This document shows positions 55,395 through 63,901 of a stretch of 64,000 nucleotides of DNA, one piece after another (the first letter of the stretch is position 1; the number at the start of each line of letters is the position of its first letter). The position numbers and the translations under genes are program-made. Source of the DNA: Campylobacter gracilis (GTDB lineage Bacteria > Campylobacterota > Campylobacteria > Campylobacterales > Campylobacteraceae). A model generated the notes under the pieces. It searched no databases. It saw only the letters and a list, made by a program, of their open reading frames with translations, and was not told where the DNA came from. The stretch spans positions 81,712 through 145,711 of the forward strand of contig NZ_JAHAFS010000003.1 of NCBI RefSeq assembly GCF_018374135.1. Direction: 5' to 3'.

Positions 55395-55804
55395 TTAGTT
55401 TGAACGTGGTGCATCTGGTATTACCAGACGATTCTTGGATCTGCTCAAGAAAACAGCGTCGTGGGCATGCCTTAAATTAACAGCTTCGACACTATTTTCA
55501 TCGGCTGGAACTTTCTCTTTATATTTTTCTATGATAGCCTTGGCTTCGTCTAAATGGTTCCTATAATACTCAACCGAATACGCCATACTCTTTTCCTCTA
55601 CGACCGTTTTGGCGTTTACGCAATTTTTATAGGAATTGCTTCCGTCTTTAAGGGTATTGAAATCACACTTCGCTAAAACCTCTTTGGCTTCGTCCAGATG
55701 CGCGTCGTAATACTCCTTGGTCTTTACCTCGGTATCGTCACCGCAGCCTACCAATAAAGCAGCTAACACCCCCCCCCCCAGAGGAACATTTTATGATTTT
55801 TCAT
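55395..55804 (-). CDS. EexN-like lipoprotein with a G11 phase-variation tract in the signal peptide
   Basis: From the ATG at 55804 (ribosome site AAGGAG, 55816-55811) the frame reads MKNHKMFLWGGG and then stops after the run of 11 G (plus C run 55769-55779). With 9 or 12 G it reads MKNHKMFLWGGGVLAALLVGC, a lipoprotein signal with lipobox LVGC, and about 136 residues. The mature part has two similar units: KEYYDAHLDEAKEVLAKC and SVEYYRNHLDEAKAIIEKY, the EexN (entry exclusion) pattern. A start within the tract (GTG at 55769) is possible but has no proper ribosome site. The current allele is thus probably off. Role inferred: surface exclusion or unknown envelope function. Confidence 0.72.
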
Positions 55805-56077
55805 TTCATTCTCCTTGTTTTAAATTTTACCCCGTATTTTACTATCCGTTTACTTTAAAAATTTTAAATTGCAGGCGCACGCGCCGTTTTAACGCGGCTC
55901 GTTAAAATTCTGCTTTTAAAATTTGCTCGCGCTTTTTGAAATTTCGTTTTAAAATTTTAACTAGCGCGACGAAATTTTGCGGAGTGAAATTCCGCGAGCC
56001 AGATTAGAATTTCGCCCAGCAGAATTCCACATCGCTGCGGAATTCAAAATTTAAAAGCAAATTTAAATTTGCGGGAG
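55805..56077. other. Intergenic stretch downstream of nhaC-like gene
   Basis: A/T-rich, GAAATTT/GAATTT cores. Contains the EexN-like ribosome site at its left edge. No gene seen. Confidence 0.35.
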
Positions 56078-57772
56078 CTACTCCTCTATCTTTTTACCTG
56101 CAAACCGTACAAGCGCCCACGTAACGGCAAGTCCCATCGGCAGCGCGATCCAGACGCTAAGTCCTAGCGCTACGGGAAGATAGCCCGCCACTACGGCGAT
56201 CGCGCCGACGGATAGAGCGTAAGGCATCTGCGTCTTTACGTGCTCGATATGATCGCAGCCCGCGCCCATCGACGAAAGGATCGTGGTGTCCGAAATCGGC
56301 GAGCAGTGATCGCCGAAAATCGCGCCCGTAAGTACGCCAGAGATATTTACGATCATATAGGCGTGAAGCGCATCGCCCGAAAGCCCGTAGTGAAGTCCTA
56401 CGGCGTTTGCCAAAGGTATGGCTAGCGGCATTAGAATCCCCATCGTGCCGTAACTCGTGCCCGTCGAAAAGCTAATGAACGAGCCCAGCACGAAAATCGC
56501 TACCGGAAGCAAGAATTTCGGCGTGTTTTGGCTTAGCATATCGACTAGATAGCGCGACGTGCCGAGCTCTTTGATGACTGAGCTGAGCGACCAGGCAAGC
56601 AGCAAGATCACGATCGTAACGATCATCGTCTTCCACCCCTTGATCCACGTAGAGATCGCCTCTCTGACGTCAAAAATTTTGCGGTAAACGCTCATAAATA
56701 TAGACACGACCGTAGCAAGAAGCGCCGCTTGAAAAAGCGCGACCGACGAGTTTGCGTTGCCGAACGTCGCCTGAAGCGTCGTAAAGCTTAGCGGAGCGGC
56801 TTTTGCGGCCACGAGAGCATCGCCCTCAAGCTTGCTTAGCCCACTAAAATAAAAGCTCGCAAACGCACCGCAGATTAGCACTATAAGCGGGATAACGGCG
56901 TTTGAAGCCTGCGGCTTGATCCCCTCTTTGGGCTCTAGCGTTTTATCTTCGAGCTCGGCGATGTTAGAATTTTTAGAATGAATTTCGCCGCTCGCCGCGC
57001 GCCTTTCGGCAGAGAGCATCGGCCCGAAATCCCTGCGCATAAACGCTACGTAAACTACGAAAGCGAGCATGAAAAGATTGTAGAAGCGATACGGCATGGT
57101 CTGCACGAAGATCGAAAAGGCGTTTACGTTTTGCACGCCGATCTGATCATATCCCGCTCTTATCAGAGAGACTTCAAGACCTACCCAGGTAGAAATTAGC
57201 GCGATGCCCGCAATCGGCGCGGCGGTAGCGTCGATGATGAAGGCGAGCTTTTCGCGGCTGACTCTAAATTTATCGGTGATCGGCCGCATAACGGGGCCTA
57301 CGATCAGAGCATTTGCGTAGTCGTCGAAAAATACGAAAAGACCCATAATCCATGTTGAAATTTGCGCCGAGATACCCGTTTTAGCGCGCTTGCTAATCCA
57401 AAGCGCCACTGCTTTCGTGCCGCCCGTCCTGCTAATCAGCGCGACCACGCCGCCGATACAAAGTACCTGCAAAAGCACGCCCGCGTTGCCTCTGCTGGCC
57501 ATCGAGCCCACCACGCGCGAGACCAGATCCGTAAAGCTGCCCACAAGCGCGGAGATCGGATTATTGCCGACGACAGCAAGCATATAGGTGCCGCTAAAAA
57601 CGCCGATGAAAAGCGACAGGATTACCTCTTTGGTGATAAAGGCAAGCGCGATCGCCACGACGGGCGGCACCAGCGTCCAGATGCCGAAAAGCTCGGCATT
57701 ATGCTGCCTGGTCGCGTCATCCACCGCAAACGCGGCAGCCGATAAAAACATTAGTAATAGAATTTTTTTCAT
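56078..57772 (-). CDS. Na+/H+ antiporter, NhaC family
   Basis: A 564-residue inner-membrane antiporter with about 12-13 helices. Key parts are VPPVVAIALAFITKEVILSLFIGVFSG near the start, FDDYANALIVGPVMRPITD (acidic core), and the late HCSPISDTTILSSMGA segment, typical of NhaC. A hydrophilic loop (about 245-290) separates the two halves. Probably works in Na+ or pH balance. Its start is preceded by AAGGCGAGAA. No operon partner evident. Confidence 0.9.
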   Translation of the reverse strand: MKKILLLMFLSAAAFAVDDATRQHNAELFGIWTLVPPVVAIALAFITKEVILSLFIGVFSGTYMLAVVGNNPISALVGSFTDLVSRVVGSMASRGNAGVLLQVLCIGGVVALISRTGGTKAVALWISKRAKTGISAQISTWIMGLFVFFDDYANALIVGPVMRPITDKFRVSREKLAFIIDATAAPIAGIALISTWVGLEVSLIRAGYDQIGVQNVNAFSIFVQTMPYRFYNLFMLAFVVYVAFMRRDFGPMLSAERRAASGEIHSKNSNIAELEDKTLEPKEGIKPQASNAVIPLIVLICGAFASFYFSGLSKLEGDALVAAKAAPLSFTTLQATFGNANSSVALFQAALLATVVSIFMSVYRKIFDVREAISTWIKGWKTMIVTIVILLLAWSLSSVIKELGTSRYLVDMLSQNTPKFLLPVAIFVLGSFISFSTGTSYGTMGILMPLAIPLANAVGLHYGLSGDALHAYMIVNISGVLTGAIFGDHCSPISDTTILSSMGAGCDHIEHVKTQMPYALSVGAIAVVAGYLPVALGLSVWIALPMGLAVTWALVRFAGKKIEE

Positions 57773-57788
57773 TTTCTCGCCTTAAAAT

Positions 57789-58535
57789 TTAATGCTTCTC
57801 GATAAAAAGCCCGGCCCAGCTCTGCTGCGTCGCCATCGCCTCAATCACATTGATATTTACGCGACGGGGCATCGCTAGGCAGCTTAGCACGATCTGCGCG
57901 ATGTCCTCGGGTAGGATCGCATCGACCCCCTCATACACGGCGGCGGCGCGCGCTACGTCGCCTTTAAAGCGCACCTCGCTAAACTCGCTCTTGCAGATAC
58001 CCGGCGCGATCTCCGTCACGCGGATGCCGGTGCCGCGCAGGTCGTTGCGGATATTGCGGCTAAACTGCTTGATAAACGCCTTGCTCGCGCCGTAAACATG
58101 GCTACCCGGATAGGGCCACGCGCCCGCAGTCGAGCCGAGATTGAAGATATAGCCGCTTTTGCGCGCGATCATCAGCGGCAGCACCGCTTTGGTCGAATAC
58201 AGCACGCCTTTGATATTCGTATCGACCATCGTCTCCAAATCCTCTACGGGTGTCTGCGCGATCCCCTCAAGCCCGAGCGCAAGCCCTGCGTTATTTACCA
58301 GCACCTCGACGTCTTTGAAATTTTCAGGCAGCGCGCTTACGGCATCAAATACCGCAGCTTTATCGCGAATATCCGCGGCGATAATGTGCGTGTTGCCAAG
58401 CTCGCTCGCTAGCTTTTGCAGCCGATCCTTGCGGCGCCCGAGTGCTATGATCTTATAGCCCTGCGCGCTAAGCGCCCTAGCGATCGCCTCGCCAAAGCCG
58501 CTCGTAGCGCCCGTGATGAATGCCGTATTTTTCAT
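57789..58535 (-). CDS. Short-chain dehydrogenase/reductase
   Basis: A 248-residue cytoplasmic NAD(P)-dependent oxidoreductase. The start at 58535 is chosen since AAAGGGGATCAT precedes it and the chain then begins MKNTAFITGATSGFGEAIA; the longer frame to 58649 is ignored. Glycine-rich site TGATSGFG, NNAG (VLVNNAGLALGLEG), Ser of the catalytic triad in NLGSTAGAWPYPGS, and YGASK (Tyr-x-x-x-Lys). Resembles the YdfG/serine-dehydrogenase group. Substrate not assigned. Confidence 0.9.
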   Translation of the reverse strand: MKNTAFITGATSGFGEAIARALSAQGYKIIALGRRKDRLQKLASELGNTHIIAADIRDKAAVFDAVSALPENFKDVEVLVNNAGLALGLEGIAQTPVEDLETMVDTNIKGVLYSTKAVLPLMIARKSGYIFNLGSTAGAWPYPGSHVYGASKAFIKQFSRNIRNDLRGTGIRVTEIAPGICKSEFSEVRFKGDVARAAAVYEGVDAILPEDIAQIVLSCLAMPRRVNINVIEAMATQQSWAGLFIEKH

Positions 58536-58747
58536 ATGATCCCCTTTGCGTAAAATTTTAAATTTAACGCAATGATAACGCAAAACGGATTTAGAATTTA
58601 TGAAATTTGTTCTTGCGGCGCGGGCGTGGATGAAATAATACGAAGGCATTAGCAGGTTCTCTTGCGCATGAGCTCGCGATCGGCAGCGGATTCGGCGAGC
58701 GCACGGCTAAATTTAAAATTTTGCGCCGTTCGTTTGTCGCGGTTTGC

Positions 58748-58753
58748 TATAAT
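58748..58753 (+). promoter_or_regulatory. -10 box for the membrane protein gene
   Basis: TATAAT lies 24 bases before the ATG at 58778. Confidence 0.55.
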
Positions 58754-58777
58754 CACTTAAATTTAGGAAAAAGGCAA

Positions 58778-59473
58778 ATGAGCAAATTTATACGATTTAT
58801 CCTCGTTAGTATCTGTGTTTGCGCCACTTATGCGGGTCTAAAACATGCTTTTATACTCTTTATCACGTGGCTCATGTTTAGTGGGGTATATTTTGACGGG
58901 CCGGGTGCACTGCTCGCCATACCGCTCACGTTTCTAAGCTCATCGGTTATATTTGATTATTATTGTATTGCGCTGGGCTCTCATCTGCTCTTTTTATCAC
59001 TACTTAAAGGGCGCGACGTGAAAACGCGATGGATTTTGCCTTTATTTTTTCTCATAACGCTCGCGTTTTGTAGTTTTTGCGTCTTAATCGGGCACGAAGA
59101 TTATCAGCGCATAAACGCGCTTTTTGCACTCTTGCTTATCTCTCCTTTTACGCTCATCGCATATGCCATCGTTACGACCGTAATCCTTGCCAAAAATAAA
59201 ATTTCGGATTATTATCCGATCCTAGTCGCGATAATTTTTGTGCCTATTCATGCCGCCAGCATAGGGATATGGGGATTAGAACGGATATATTTTGGAGTAT
59301 TTCTAAACGCGACAATACTGGGGATTTTTTATTTCACGGCGAAAATCGGGCGCGTAAATTTGATCGCACACAGACCCGTACTCGACAAAACGCAAAATTC
59401 TAAAGACCGCGTTACCAAAACGATACAAAGCAGCGCGACATTTTTAAACGACGATATTTTAAAGAAGCGCTAA
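58778..59473 (+). CDS. Integral membrane protein of unknown function
   Basis: A 231-residue protein with about six membrane helices: starts MSKFIRFILVSICVCATYAGL (ribosome site AGGAAAAAGG). Then helices around LLFLSLLKGR, WILPLFFLITLAFCSF, RINALFALLLISPFTLIAYAIV, and YYPILVAIIFVPIHAASIG. A polar tail (DKTQNSKDRVTKTIQSSATF) closes it. No family recognised. It carries its own -10 box and is separated from neighbours by opposite orientation. Confidence 0.6.
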   Translation: MSKFIRFILVSICVCATYAGLKHAFILFITWLMFSGVYFDGPGALLAIPLTFLSSSVIFDYYCIALGSHLLFLSLLKGRDVKTRWILPLFFLITLAFCSFCVLIGHEDYQRINALFALLLISPFTLIAYAIVTTVILAKNKISDYYPILVAIIFVPIHAASIGIWGLERIYFGVFLNATILGIFYFTAKIGRVNLIAHRPVLDKTQNSKDRVTKTIQSSATFLNDDILKKR

Positions 59474-59608
59474 ATTTTATCCTTTTTAGGAATTCTAAAT
59501 AACGCTTTCGTCGCGTGCTACAAGCTTATCTGCTTCCCGATAGATCTGTGCTTTACCGACAAAACCTTCAAAAACTGCGCCGTTTTGCTTCTTGATATAT
59601 TGACGTCG

Positions 59609-59830
59609 CTATTTGATCAAATTTAGATCCAGCGCGATCTTATCATTTTTGATCACGCCGATCCCCTTATTTAGCACGTTTTGCGCGATCTGCTTAGCTT
59701 CAGCTAGCGAGTGCATCGCGAAGGTGCCGCACCGAAATTTATTCAGCTCAGCGATGCCCTCTTGAGGATACGCCTAAAATATTTTTATGCTTACGTTCCA
59801 CGCCGTCGCGACGGTAAAGCTTGGTTTAAA
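59609..59830 (-). pseudogene. luxS: Degraded luxS (S-ribosylhomocysteine lyase) fragment
   Basis: On the minus strand an open stretch of 54 codons, ending at the TAG 59611-59609, reads [20 protein letters not shown] and then [18 protein letters not shown]. This is the C-terminal part of LuxS, including the metal-ligand Cys in RCGT. A TAG at 59776-59774 interrupts it, and further upstream only TVATAWNVSIK is recognisable. The N-terminal HxxEH metal site is absent. There is no start or ribosome site. The gene is dead. Confidence 0.85.
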
Positions 59831-60069
59831 TAGCAACCACCCCAATAAAATTTCATCTGCTCCTCATAAAGCTTTTTACGTTTTTCGATTTAGAATTTGG
59901 GTTGTGAGAATTCCATTCATCGTTTACGAATACTCAGAATAAATATTGTGGCTATTTTATACGTGTAGGGCAAGATAAAATTTGTAATTCTCAGGCGCAG
60001 CAAAATCAGCACGCCCCGTTTTACAAATGGCAAAATAAGGCGCGCTGAAATCGGCTCTAACTTGAGATT
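59831..60069. other. Spacer between the luxS relic and the DJ-1/PfpI gene
   Basis: No further luxS homology found in any frame. Nothing else seen. Confidence 0.35.
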
Positions 60070-60612
60070 TTATTTAAAAAGCAAATCGGACTTTAGCTTG
60101 GAATAAACCTGCTCGCCTTTTAGCTCGCGGACGATTTGCAGTGCGAATTCCATCGCAGTAGCGGGACCTTTCGAAGTCATTATATTTTGATCTTTTACGA
60201 CATTCGCCGAATTCGTATAGCCTGGGTGAGCAATCTGATTTTCAAAGCCTGGATAACAAGTGTAAGAGCTTTTTAGCACACCCGCGATAGCTAGCGCCCA
60301 CGGAGCGGCACATATTGCGCCAATTTTTGTGTTATTTGCATCAAAGTCGCGTAGGATCTTACCGAGCTTCTCGCTTTTGGCTAAATTCTCTGCACCGGGC
60401 AAACCCCCTGGCAAAACGATCATAGAAAATTCAGACACCTTAATATCATCCAAAATTTCATCCGCCACAAGCTCGATGCCGTGCGTACCGCGGACGCATT
60501 TTTTCTCTAACCCCACGGCTAGAGCATCAATATCTGCACGTCTTAAAATATCAATGATGCTTATCGCCTCAAGCTCCTCGAATCCGTTAGCTAAAACTAC
60601 AGCAATTTTCAT
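60070..60612 (-). CDS. DJ-1/PfpI-family protein (YajL-like)
   Basis: A 180-residue cytoplasmic protein with FEELEAISIIDILRRA near the start (Glu of the acidic pocket) and the nucleophile elbow IGAICAAPWALA (Cys101). Length and motif fit DJ-1/YajL, a protein-repair or glyoxalase-like family. Its ATG (60612) is 11 bases beyond the stop of the cytochrome gene, so it may be transcribed after it. Confidence 0.9.
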   Translation of the reverse strand: MKIAVVLANGFEELEAISIIDILRRADIDALAVGLEKKCVRGTHGIELVADEILDDIKVSEFSMIVLPGGLPGAENLAKSEKLGKILRDFDANNTKIGAICAAPWALAIAGVLKSSYTCYPGFENQIAHPGYTNSANVVKDQNIMTSKGPATAMEFALQIVRELKGEQVYSKLKSDLLFK

Positions 60613-60622
60613 CGCATACCCC

Positions 60623-61204
60623 TTATTTTAGATACGAGCCCTGCTCGCTAGGGGCAGTCGAAATTTCAGTGTTGCCACTAGCACGAGATGGACTATCGTA
60701 TAAGAATTCATCGTCGCCTTTTAGATAGCCGATGATATAGCCAACTTCTTCAGCGGTGGTTTTGGCAGCGATAGGCTGCATAATATACTTCATCTTTTTG
60801 CCATATTGCCCGTCGGAGGTGTAGCTTGAGATCGCGATTGCAATCTCCTTCGCGCTTAGATCTTTTAGCTTACGAGAGCTGCCATAGGCGCGCTTCTGTC
60901 CTTCTGAGCCGTGGCAAGAAGCACAGTTAGCATCGTAGATTACCTTACCTTTTTCCTTGATATAGTTGATGTTACGATTTATTTTTGTGCCAGCGCCGAC
61001 AATATTGCCTTTGGCGTTAGAAGTATTTTTATAGATATTTACGGTTACATTTTCATCTTTAGAATGCTTTTCGATCAGGGATTTTAGCTCTTTGGCAAAC
61101 TCACCTTTGGCTTCGAATACATACGTGTCATCATTTGCTTTATCCGCGGCATTTAAACTAAAGGCAAAAAAACATGCTAAAAAAGAAATTTTAAAAATTT
61201 TCAT
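60623..61204 (-). CDS. Periplasmic monohaem cytochrome c
   Basis: A 193-residue exported cytochrome: signal MKIFKISFLACFFAFSLNAA, an N-terminal extension of about 70 residues that is mostly helical or charged, then the haem-binding CASCHG (94-99) and a distal methionine in KKMKYIMQPIAAK. Class I type. Likely electron carrier in the periplasm for a respiratory chain. It is followed by the DJ-1 gene and preceded by a terminator and the porin gene. Confidence 0.88.
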   Translation of the reverse strand: MKIFKISFLACFFAFSLNAADKANDDTYVFEAKGEFAKELKSLIEKHSKDENVTVNIYKNTSNAKGNIVGAGTKINRNINYIKEKGKVIYDANCASCHGSEGQKRAYGSSRKLKDLSAKEIAIAISSYTSDGQYGKKMKYIMQPIAAKTTAEEVGYIIGYLKGDDEFLYDSPSRASGNTEISTAPSEQGSYLK

Positions 61205-61226
61205 AGAAAACCTTGATTTAGAATTT

Positions 61227-61253
61227 AAAAAGGGCGAAGCAAAAGCTTCGCCC
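61227..61253 (-). terminator. Intrinsic terminator of the porin gene
   Basis: On the minus strand GGGCGAAGC (61253-61245), loop TTTT, GCTTCGCCC (61240-61232), then TTTTT. It follows the porin stop by 26 bases. Confidence 0.85.
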
Positions 61254-61279
61254 TAATTTTACCCGTATAAGGTAAATAA

Positions 61280-62500
61280 TTAGAAGCTGTATTTAGCCTC
61301 GAATCTAATGCGATCTTTTTTCTCATCGCGATCTGTGCCATAAGCATCATCAATTTTATAGTGAGAATACCAAGTTTTGAAACTTAGCTTTTCATTATAT
61401 TTATAAGAAATTCTACCTACTACCTCATATGCATTATCACCATCTGCTTTACCGTCTAGGTAATCAGCGCCGATTCTGATGCCAGTATCAGGGATGGTAT
61501 AGCCTGCTACTACATACCAGTAGTGATTTTCGCCAGTAAAATTCCTATAATCTAGCAACTCCTGACCCGGGCTGATGAAAGAGCCTTGATCTTCAAAGGA
61601 TACAAAAGAAACTTTATCTTTATCATCAGGTTCAAATTTTAAATAACCTGCAGCCAAATCAACACCGAAGAAACCCGCATTAGCCTCTGCAGCCCAGAAG
61701 TCTGCATCGCTAGCACCTGCATCTTTATAATCGCCGTCGAAATCAGAGAATGCGTACTGACCTTTTACACCGAGATTGAAATCATCGGAGATATCAAAGT
61801 TTAGAGCTAGTTCTGCAGCGAAAAGCTGTGCAACATCCTCTAGAGCGTTATACCATAGCTGGAAAGATACCGGATCGTATGAGCCCATAAATCCTATACC
61901 GTATAAGTTATGATCAGTAGTTAATTTACCATCTACTCTAGCCCACTTAAGGCTTGAAATATCGCCATCATTCTCTAAAGAATCCATCCAAAAGCCGCTA
62001 ATTGTCAAGCCCTCGATATCGGTGCTAGTAATCTTAACACCATCTCCATACATATCATCGGTAAAGAACGAACCTATGCCCTGGCGACCAACTGCGATCG
62101 TAGTACCACCGATAGTATATCCCAAATAAGCCTTAGCAATATCGAAATCGGAATCTTTGTCGCTTGGATTTTGTTTACCGTGATATTGGCTATTTGAAGA
62201 AGATAATGTTTCTCCGTTATCTCTATCTAGAAATCTAACGCCAACTACACCAAAGAAGTTGTCATCGATTTTAGCCTTAAAGTCTACTTCAGATTTGAAT
62301 TCCCACTTACTAGAATTTTCGCCTTTTACATAGGCACCTTGATCATTCTCGCCAGATACCTTATCGTGGGTATATCGCATACGAGCGTATCCGTTTAGAT
62401 CCACGTCCTTGATAGCTTCCTCTAACGGAACAGCACTTGCACTCATAGCAAGAGCACCTGCAGCGACTGCTGCCGCTAAACTAAGTTTAACTAGTTTCAT
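61280..62500 (-). CDS. Major outer-membrane porin (MOMP-like)
   Basis: A 406-residue outer-membrane trimeric porin of the Campylobacter MOMP/PorA family. The start at 62500 is picked from the ribosome site AAAGGAG and the signal peptide MKLVKLSLAAAVAAGALAMSASA; an upstream extension (to 62542) is ignored. Mature start VPLEEAIKDVDLNGYARMRY and the ending RIRFEAKYSF with terminal Phe are typical. Alternating aromatic beta strands fill the rest. It has its own -10 box (62556-62551), and just upstream lies a candidate antisense-type small RNA with complementarity to its ribosome site. Confidence 0.93.
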   Translation of the reverse strand: MKLVKLSLAAAVAAGALAMSASAVPLEEAIKDVDLNGYARMRYTHDKVSGENDQGAYVKGENSSKWEFKSEVDFKAKIDDNFFGVVGVRFLDRDNGETLSSSNSQYHGKQNPSDKDSDFDIAKAYLGYTIGGTTIAVGRQGIGSFFTDDMYGDGVKITSTDIEGLTISGFWMDSLENDGDISSLKWARVDGKLTTDHNLYGIGFMGSYDPVSFQLWYNALEDVAQLFAAELALNFDISDDFNLGVKGQYAFSDFDGDYKDAGASDADFWAAEANAGFFGVDLAAGYLKFEPDDKDKVSFVSFEDQGSFISPGQELLDYRNFTGENHYWYVVAGYTIPDTGIRIGADYLDGKADGDNAYEVVGRISYKYNEKLSFKTWYSHYKIDDAYGTDRDEKKDRIRFEAKYSF

Positions 62501-62550
62501 TTTGAACTCCTTTAAAAGTTTGTAAGCGCAATAGTAGCACAAAATGACAA

Positions 62551-62556
62551 ATTATA
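62551..62556 (-). promoter_or_regulatory. -10 box for the porin gene
   Basis: TATAAT on the minus strand, 50 bases before the porin ATG, leaving a short leader with the AAAGGAG site. Confidence 0.55.
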
Positions 62557-62637
62557 TGCTTAAAATATGCTGAAAAATACTAAAATTTTACCAAATTATT
62601 ACCGAGCATTTACCGAAAATCCAAATTTAACGGGCAT

Positions 62638-62697
62638 AAAAAAAGCGAGACCCACACAGGTCTCGCCGATTATTGAAAGGAGTTCTAATTTCGATGT
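62638..62697 (-). ncRNA. Candidate small RNA (about 58-60 nt) upstream of the porin gene
   Basis: On the minus strand an extended -10 box (TGATATAAT, with TATAAT at 62707-62702) is followed within 60 bases by a perfect 8-bp hairpin GCGAGACC/GGTCTCGC and T7. The putative transcript carries GAACTCCTTT (62685-62676), the exact complement of AAAGGAGTTC, the ribosome site of the porin gene (62513-62504). It has no reading frame. The 3' terminator keeps it separate from the porin transcript, which has its own -10 box. Base-pairing would mask the Shine-Dalgarno and repress the porin. This is inferred from sequence only. Confidence 0.65.
62645..62666 (-). terminator. Strong intrinsic terminator of the candidate small RNA
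   Basis: GCGAGACC and GGTCTCGC arms with a 6-base loop, then TTTTTTT (62644-62638) on the minus strand. It faces away from any protein gene, so some short transcript must end here. Confidence 0.8.
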
Positions 62698-62701
62698 GGG
62701 G

Positions 62702-62707
62702 ATTATA
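62702..62707 (-). promoter_or_regulatory. Extended -10 box of the candidate small RNA
   Basis: TATAAT preceded by TGA (TGn extended motif). TSS expected at about 62695-62697. Confidence 0.6.
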
Positions 62708-63271
62708 TCAGGCTGCGGTAAACAGACGGCAACACCTCTTTCGTGCGGGAGAAATTTGATAAAATTTTACGATACAAAATTTTATGAATGAAATTTCAAG
62801 ACACAAAATTTGCAAAGCGTGGGTTATAAAAATATTTACGCGACATCTTATCAGCGGAGAATACGGCACTGAAAACAAGCAGTACGCGAAAAATCGCGAG
62901 AAAGAAAATTTATAAGAATTCCGCCAATTAAAAATTTTAGCCCAGCTTGTATTTCTACAATATAGAATTTTGCGGACAAAATAGCGCCACGCAGTAAGAA
63001 ATCTTAAGTACGAAGCAAGCGAATAGTAAATGCTAACCGAGCCATAGAAGCAAGATGCGCAGCGCAGAATTTCGTGAAATATAAAATTTATGCAGGCAAT
63101 CGTATAAAGAATCAGCGGACTTTAAAGCGCAAGCAAATCGCGCCAGCCCGCTAGATTAAAAACAGAAACCATTTTGCCTTCATAAGAGTAGAGAACAAAC
63201 ACAAAAGCGTTTCACAAATTAAAAGCAGGCGCACTTACCTTAAAGAGCGCAGCGGCTAAAATCGCATAGGA
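62708..63271. other. Gene-free stretch upstream of the candidate small RNA
   Basis: No gene recognised. AAATTT words are common. The lipoprotein gene reads towards this area from 63658. Confidence 0.45.
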
Positions 63272-63658
63272 TTAAAAGCTAATATTTTCGCTCTCAGGTA
63301 CAGCAATAGCGTCGTTTTTATGCATTTGTTTGGTCTCGATTTTGCCGATATCATAAGCGCGCGGAGCAACGGAACCCGCCTTACGCGAGATGATTCGCAT
63401 ATCGGTGATAGCGCCTGAAGCGGTACTTATGTAGGCAGTATCTCCTGCAGCCGCATAATATCTGCTTGCGCGAGCGGTGTAGAGCTCGCCGCTGGATAGG
63501 TCTTTGAACGTATATATGTAAGCTGTGGAGCTTTGGCGAGTGTAGTTTACGATCTCGGATTTTAGCGAGCGTAAGTTGCCTGCAGGCGTCGGAGCGGTGC
63601 TTACGGCGCAGCCTACGAAGCCAAGAGCCAAAAGTGCAGAAAATATGAAATTTTTCAT
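63272..63658 (-). CDS. Lipoprotein of unknown function
   Basis: A 128-residue lipoprotein: MKNFIFSALLALGFVGC lipobox (Cys17). The mature chain has a beta-rich middle (YIYTFKDLSSGELYTARAS, YAAAGDTAYISTASG) and a polar tail. No family assigned. Ribosome site AAGGAT precedes the ATG. Confidence 0.65.
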   Translation of the reverse strand: MKNFIFSALLALGFVGCAVSTAPTPAGNLRSLKSEIVNYTRQSSTAYIYTFKDLSSGELYTARASRYYAAAGDTAYISTASGAITDMRIISRKAGSVAPRAYDIGKIETKQMHKNDAIAVPESENISF

Positions 63659-63901
63659 TCAGTATCCTTCATTTGTAAAACTTGAACTTTTAGAGTAGTA
63701 GGTTTGGGCTTAAAGTTTGCTTTTTTTGAGGGGCACCGGAGCGGAATTTAAAGAGATCTCTCGGCGTTAGGCGAAGCGAGAATGCGCTTTTGACGATTTT
63801 TCTATATAAATGGAGCAAAATTTAGCGACAATCGCGAGCGAGACTTGGTAGTCGCGTCTAAATCAAACACGGCAGAACTTTAGCTTCTTTTACTCGGCTA
63901 G

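Noticed and set aside
55395..55769. EexN-like protein starting at the GTG inside the G tract
   Set aside because: No Shine-Dalgarno other than the G run; the ATG at 55804 with AAGGAG is far better.
62688..62762. A 23-codon plus-strand ORF after AAAGGAG at 62676
   Set aside because: Weak spacing (11 bases) and no conservation visible; the opposite strand has a promoter and terminator.
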